Assembly: GCA_001661515.1 (NCBI GenBank)
Contig: LUVW01000034.1
Coordinates: forward strand, 62,001 to 126,000
DNA: 64,000 nt
Direction of reading: 5' to 3'
From: Capniomyces stellatus
Taxonomy: Eukaryota; Kickxellomycota; Harpellomycetes; Harpellales; Legeriomycetaceae
In this document: one piece after another, positions 61,563 through 64,000 of the stretch
How positions within the stretch are numbered: position 1 is the first letter of the stretch
Layout of the letters: every line of letters begins with the position of its first letter
Made by a program: the position numbers and the translations under genes
Notes under the pieces: model-generated
What the model was told of the DNA's origin: nothing
The model's database searches: none
The model's input: the letters and a program-made list of their open reading frames with translations, nothing else

Positions 61563-64000
61563 ATGAGTTTTTTTGGTAAAAAAGAAGGCACTTCGAACTG
61601 GAGCGAGTATTTGAAGCAGGCGATTACACAAGTGGAGAGCACATTTGACAAAGTGCTGGATGTTCAAGAAGCAAAAGCGGATGGTGCAACAACAGGCAAT
61701 AGAAATGGCTCGATAACAGATAGACAATATCAAGAAGCGCAGAGGAGGGCGATGCAGGATGGGACGCTTAAGAGACAAGGATCGTTAAGGCAGGGGTTGA
61801 GAAGAACGAACAGTACGATTGAGGGTAGAGAAATAGATCAAAGCAGAAGAAACTCTGGCAGCAGCTTTCAGGCGAAATCTACAGAAAGGCCGGGCACTGT
61901 TAAAGGAAAGGGGGGAGATGGTGGGAGAATCGGGGCAGGTGGTCCAGCCAAAGCGATGGGTACAAAGAATCTAAGTGAGAAACTGAGGATACGAGAAACA
62001 AAAAGCACGCAATTAGAATCAACCAGTAATGACATGAAGGGAAAGGATATAGAGGGCTCGGTTGGGATGAGCAGAAACACAGAGAGTTTGGATGGCGACA
62101 GAATCCGAGAGAAAGAATCATTAGATTTAGGTTTAAATAATGCAACGATGACGCAAATGAGTAGGACTAGAGCAGGTAAGAAAAAGGCTGGTGAAGATGG
62201 TAGAATAAAGGGGTAGCGATATTGAATGGAAATGCAACAACAGAAATAGGGGTTGGTTAGGAATTTGAGGAAATGGACAAAAATTAAAGTAAAATGAATT
62301 AACACAATGAAATGAATAGAGGCAAAGAATTTGGCCAAGGCAGATTTGTATTCGAAATTCGGAATTGAAACGGGAGGCACAGTTGCAAAGAGCCAAAGCA
62401 GTTCGGGAGCTCGGGCTGGAAGGGAGCCTGGACAGCAAAAGCAAGAAGAAAGGCGGGATGTGGGGATAGGGGCGAGTGCTGGAAACGGGGAAAAGCTGGT
62501 GTTTAGGGATATTGATGAGGGTGTAGAGGCGAAAGGGGGTAGAGTTGAGGAGAAAGAGACAGAAAATGGTAGACTTGGTGTTGATTTGCAGAAAATCAAG
62601 ACTGCGCCGATAACGAAAAACACTAGTGAGCTGGATTTATCGACGATTCCGATCCATAGGCTGAGAACAGAGCCTAGAGCTGGGAGCGAAGGTTTAGGAC
62701 AAGAGACAGCTGAGTTGAGCAATGAAACAGACGAGAAGGTCAAAGCAAGTGAGAAAACTAAAGCAGCAACAGGAGTGGTAGAAAAAAAGGTGGAATTGGA
62801 ATCTAGCAGAAATGTTAATGGAGGCAATAGCAATAATAATAATAGTGGTAGTAGCAGTACGGCAGATATCAAGAAAATGAGCGATGAGGAAAAAGTTCAG
62901 GTATTATTGAAGAAGCTGAGTGCAGCAGTGAAGGCAGGGAACGAGTATAAGCGGCGATATGAAGATGCAGTTGAACAGCTGAAGAAGGGGGCAGTGAAAA
63001 GCAACCAAGGAAACTTTGACCAACTGGTTAAGAATAACAGGCGGTTGGAAAAGGAGGTAGAGGAATCAAAACAGGCGGTGAATAGCATAAAGGTAAGCAC
63101 GGATGAATGGATATATGCATGGACAAGAGTATTTAAATGAGTTGTGATCAAAAGTGTCAAAAGTGTCAAAAGTGTCAAAAGTGTCAAAAGTGTCAAAAGT
63201 ATCAAAAGTGTCAAAAGTGTCAAAAGTATCAAAAGTTTTAATAGTACTTTGGTATGGATAAATGAAATGTAGGTGGTGTTGAATTCATCAGATAACGATA
63301 TTAGTAGATACAAAAATGAGGTTTCAGAGTATCAGAATAGGATCAAGGTGGTGGAGGAAGAGAACAGTAAAAGCAGAGATGAGAACAAAACACTAGTAGA
63401 AACGTTAGAAAGCCTGAAGGTGAAATACAACGAAGCAGCATATAAGAATGAAATGCTGGAGAGGCAGTTTTTGATTTCTGAAGAGGAGAGCCGGGAACGA
63501 GAGACAAGGACAATGAACCAAAACAAGATTTTGAGGCAGCGAATGAGGCAGGTTGAGTCAGAGCAAAGCAATATATCGACGATACTGATGGAGAACTCGG
63601 CGCCATTAATGAGAAAGATTGAGATGCTGCAAAAGTCAAACAGCCAGAAACAGAACGAGTTGGATGAACTAACAGCTGAATTTGAAAACAGCAGAAAGGA
63701 GTTGGCAGGACAAACCGAAAACTTGAAGAAGCAGAATGAAGAGATGGAAAATAAGTTGAAGGCAGCTACTGAAAAAGCACAGGTGCTTGAAAGCAAGATT
63801 GAACAACTGAATAGGGAAATCCAGGGCTTTAATAGCCAAAAGGTATGGTAGAATAGCAAAGTTGTAAACAGAAAAATGGAAAATATACTGAATGGATGAG
63901 TAGTTGAAACTGAAACTGAAAATGAAATTGAAACATACTTGTTTACATGGACTGATTAGAGCGCTGAAGTTGAAAGAACCGAGAGTAGAAATGGAGAAAC
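61563..64000 (+). CDS. TMF/Sgm1-type Golgi coiled-coil protein, 5' part (runs off the window)
   Basis: Exons are 61563-62175, 62320-63092, 63273-63842 and 63960 to the window edge, all in frame, with about 665 residues visible. The N terminus MSFFGKKEGTSNWSEYLKQA followed by TQVESTFDKVLD is the short conserved motif opening TMF1 and yeast Sgm1 proteins. A charged, Ser/Arg-rich disordered region runs to about residue 420. From there a long parallel coiled coil starts: DEEKVQVLLKKLSAAVKAGNE, then heptads rich in Glu, Lys and Leu (ENLKKQNEEMENKLKAATEK). TMF/Sgm1 proteins tether vesicles at the Golgi through Rab6/Ypt6, bound by a C-terminal domain that lies beyond this window. Family confidence is moderate to good because only the N-terminal motif and coiled coil can be seen. 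Confidence 0.75.
63147..63236 (+). repeat. 9-bp tandem repeat (TGTCAAAAG), ten copies, in TMF/Sgm1-like intron 2
   Basis: There are ten units of nine bases. The seventh and tenth read TATCAAAAG and the first GATCAAAAG. The array lies wholly inside the intron at 63093-63272 and is a likely length-polymorphic minisatellite. Confidence 0.95.

Noticed and set aside
61868..62872. 334-codon minus-strand open frame
   Set aside because: It is antisense to exons 1-2 of the TMF/Sgm1-like gene and runs through that gene's intron; there is no family signature.

Overview
The window is nuclear DNA of a fungus. It is AT-rich, with long AT-rich spacers, no operons, and many short spliceosomal introns (about 49 in my gene models, mostly 100-250 bp, GT...TAG). 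The fungal assignment rests on gene content: a DENN-type protein of the fungal Afi1 family, ATP synthase subunit k (Atp19), yeast-type DAHP synthase, Urm1, and two fungal-type zinc-ribbon proteins. An AA11-like LPMO with a lysine-rich tail, together with an augmin HAUS8-like subunit, makes an early-diverging lineage (for example Zoopagomycota/Kickxellomycotina) more likely than a yeast. That placement is inference; no rRNA or mitochondrial marker is present.

Layout. 0-5 kb: 5' end of an SPX-domain protein (-), a secreted LPMO-like protein whose lysine-rich tail is broken by an inverted repeat block (+), and a Sec14-type lipid-transfer protein (-). 8-18 kb: a two-RRM RNA-binding protein (+), a nine-exon Afi1/DENN-like polarity protein (-), and an eight-exon DAHP synthase (+). 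18-29 kb: pyroglutamyl peptidase I (-), a CLASP-type microtubule protein (+), a 668-residue secreted lysine-rich protein (-), and a TMEM70-like mitochondrial membrane protein (+). 29-39 kb: RNA polymerase III subunit Rpc25 (+, with a poly-G assembly gap in intron 2), protein phosphatase 1 catalytic subunit (-), a 4.1 kb gene-empty stretch, a small secreted protein (+), and ESCRT-III Snf7 (-). 41-52 kb: an 11-exon separase (+), with poly-G in intron 2, followed by a HAUS8-like augmin subunit (+). 52-64 kb: two tandem zinc-ribbon paralogues (-), polyprenyl diphosphate synthase Coq1 (-), Atp19 (+), Urm1 (-), and the 5' part of a TMF/Sgm1-type Golgi coiled-coil protein (+).

Most genes are single-copy housekeeping genes read from their own promoters. 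Four (CLASP, PP1, separase, HAUS8) act on the mitotic spindle or anaphase. Four (Sec14-like, Afi1-like, Snf7, TMF/Sgm1) act in membrane traffic. Three (Coq1, Atp19, TMEM70-like) belong to mitochondrial energy metabolism. I see no sign that these sets are co-regulated.

The least explained objects are the secreted lysine-rich proteins, the inverted repeat block in the LPMO tail, the poly-G tracts, and the splice signals: 46 of 49 acceptors are TAG, and three introns start with GC. I did not find a clearly new multi-gene system. I recognised no tRNA, rRNA, CRISPR array or transposon. Exon coordinates were worked out by hand from reading frame and splice consensus.
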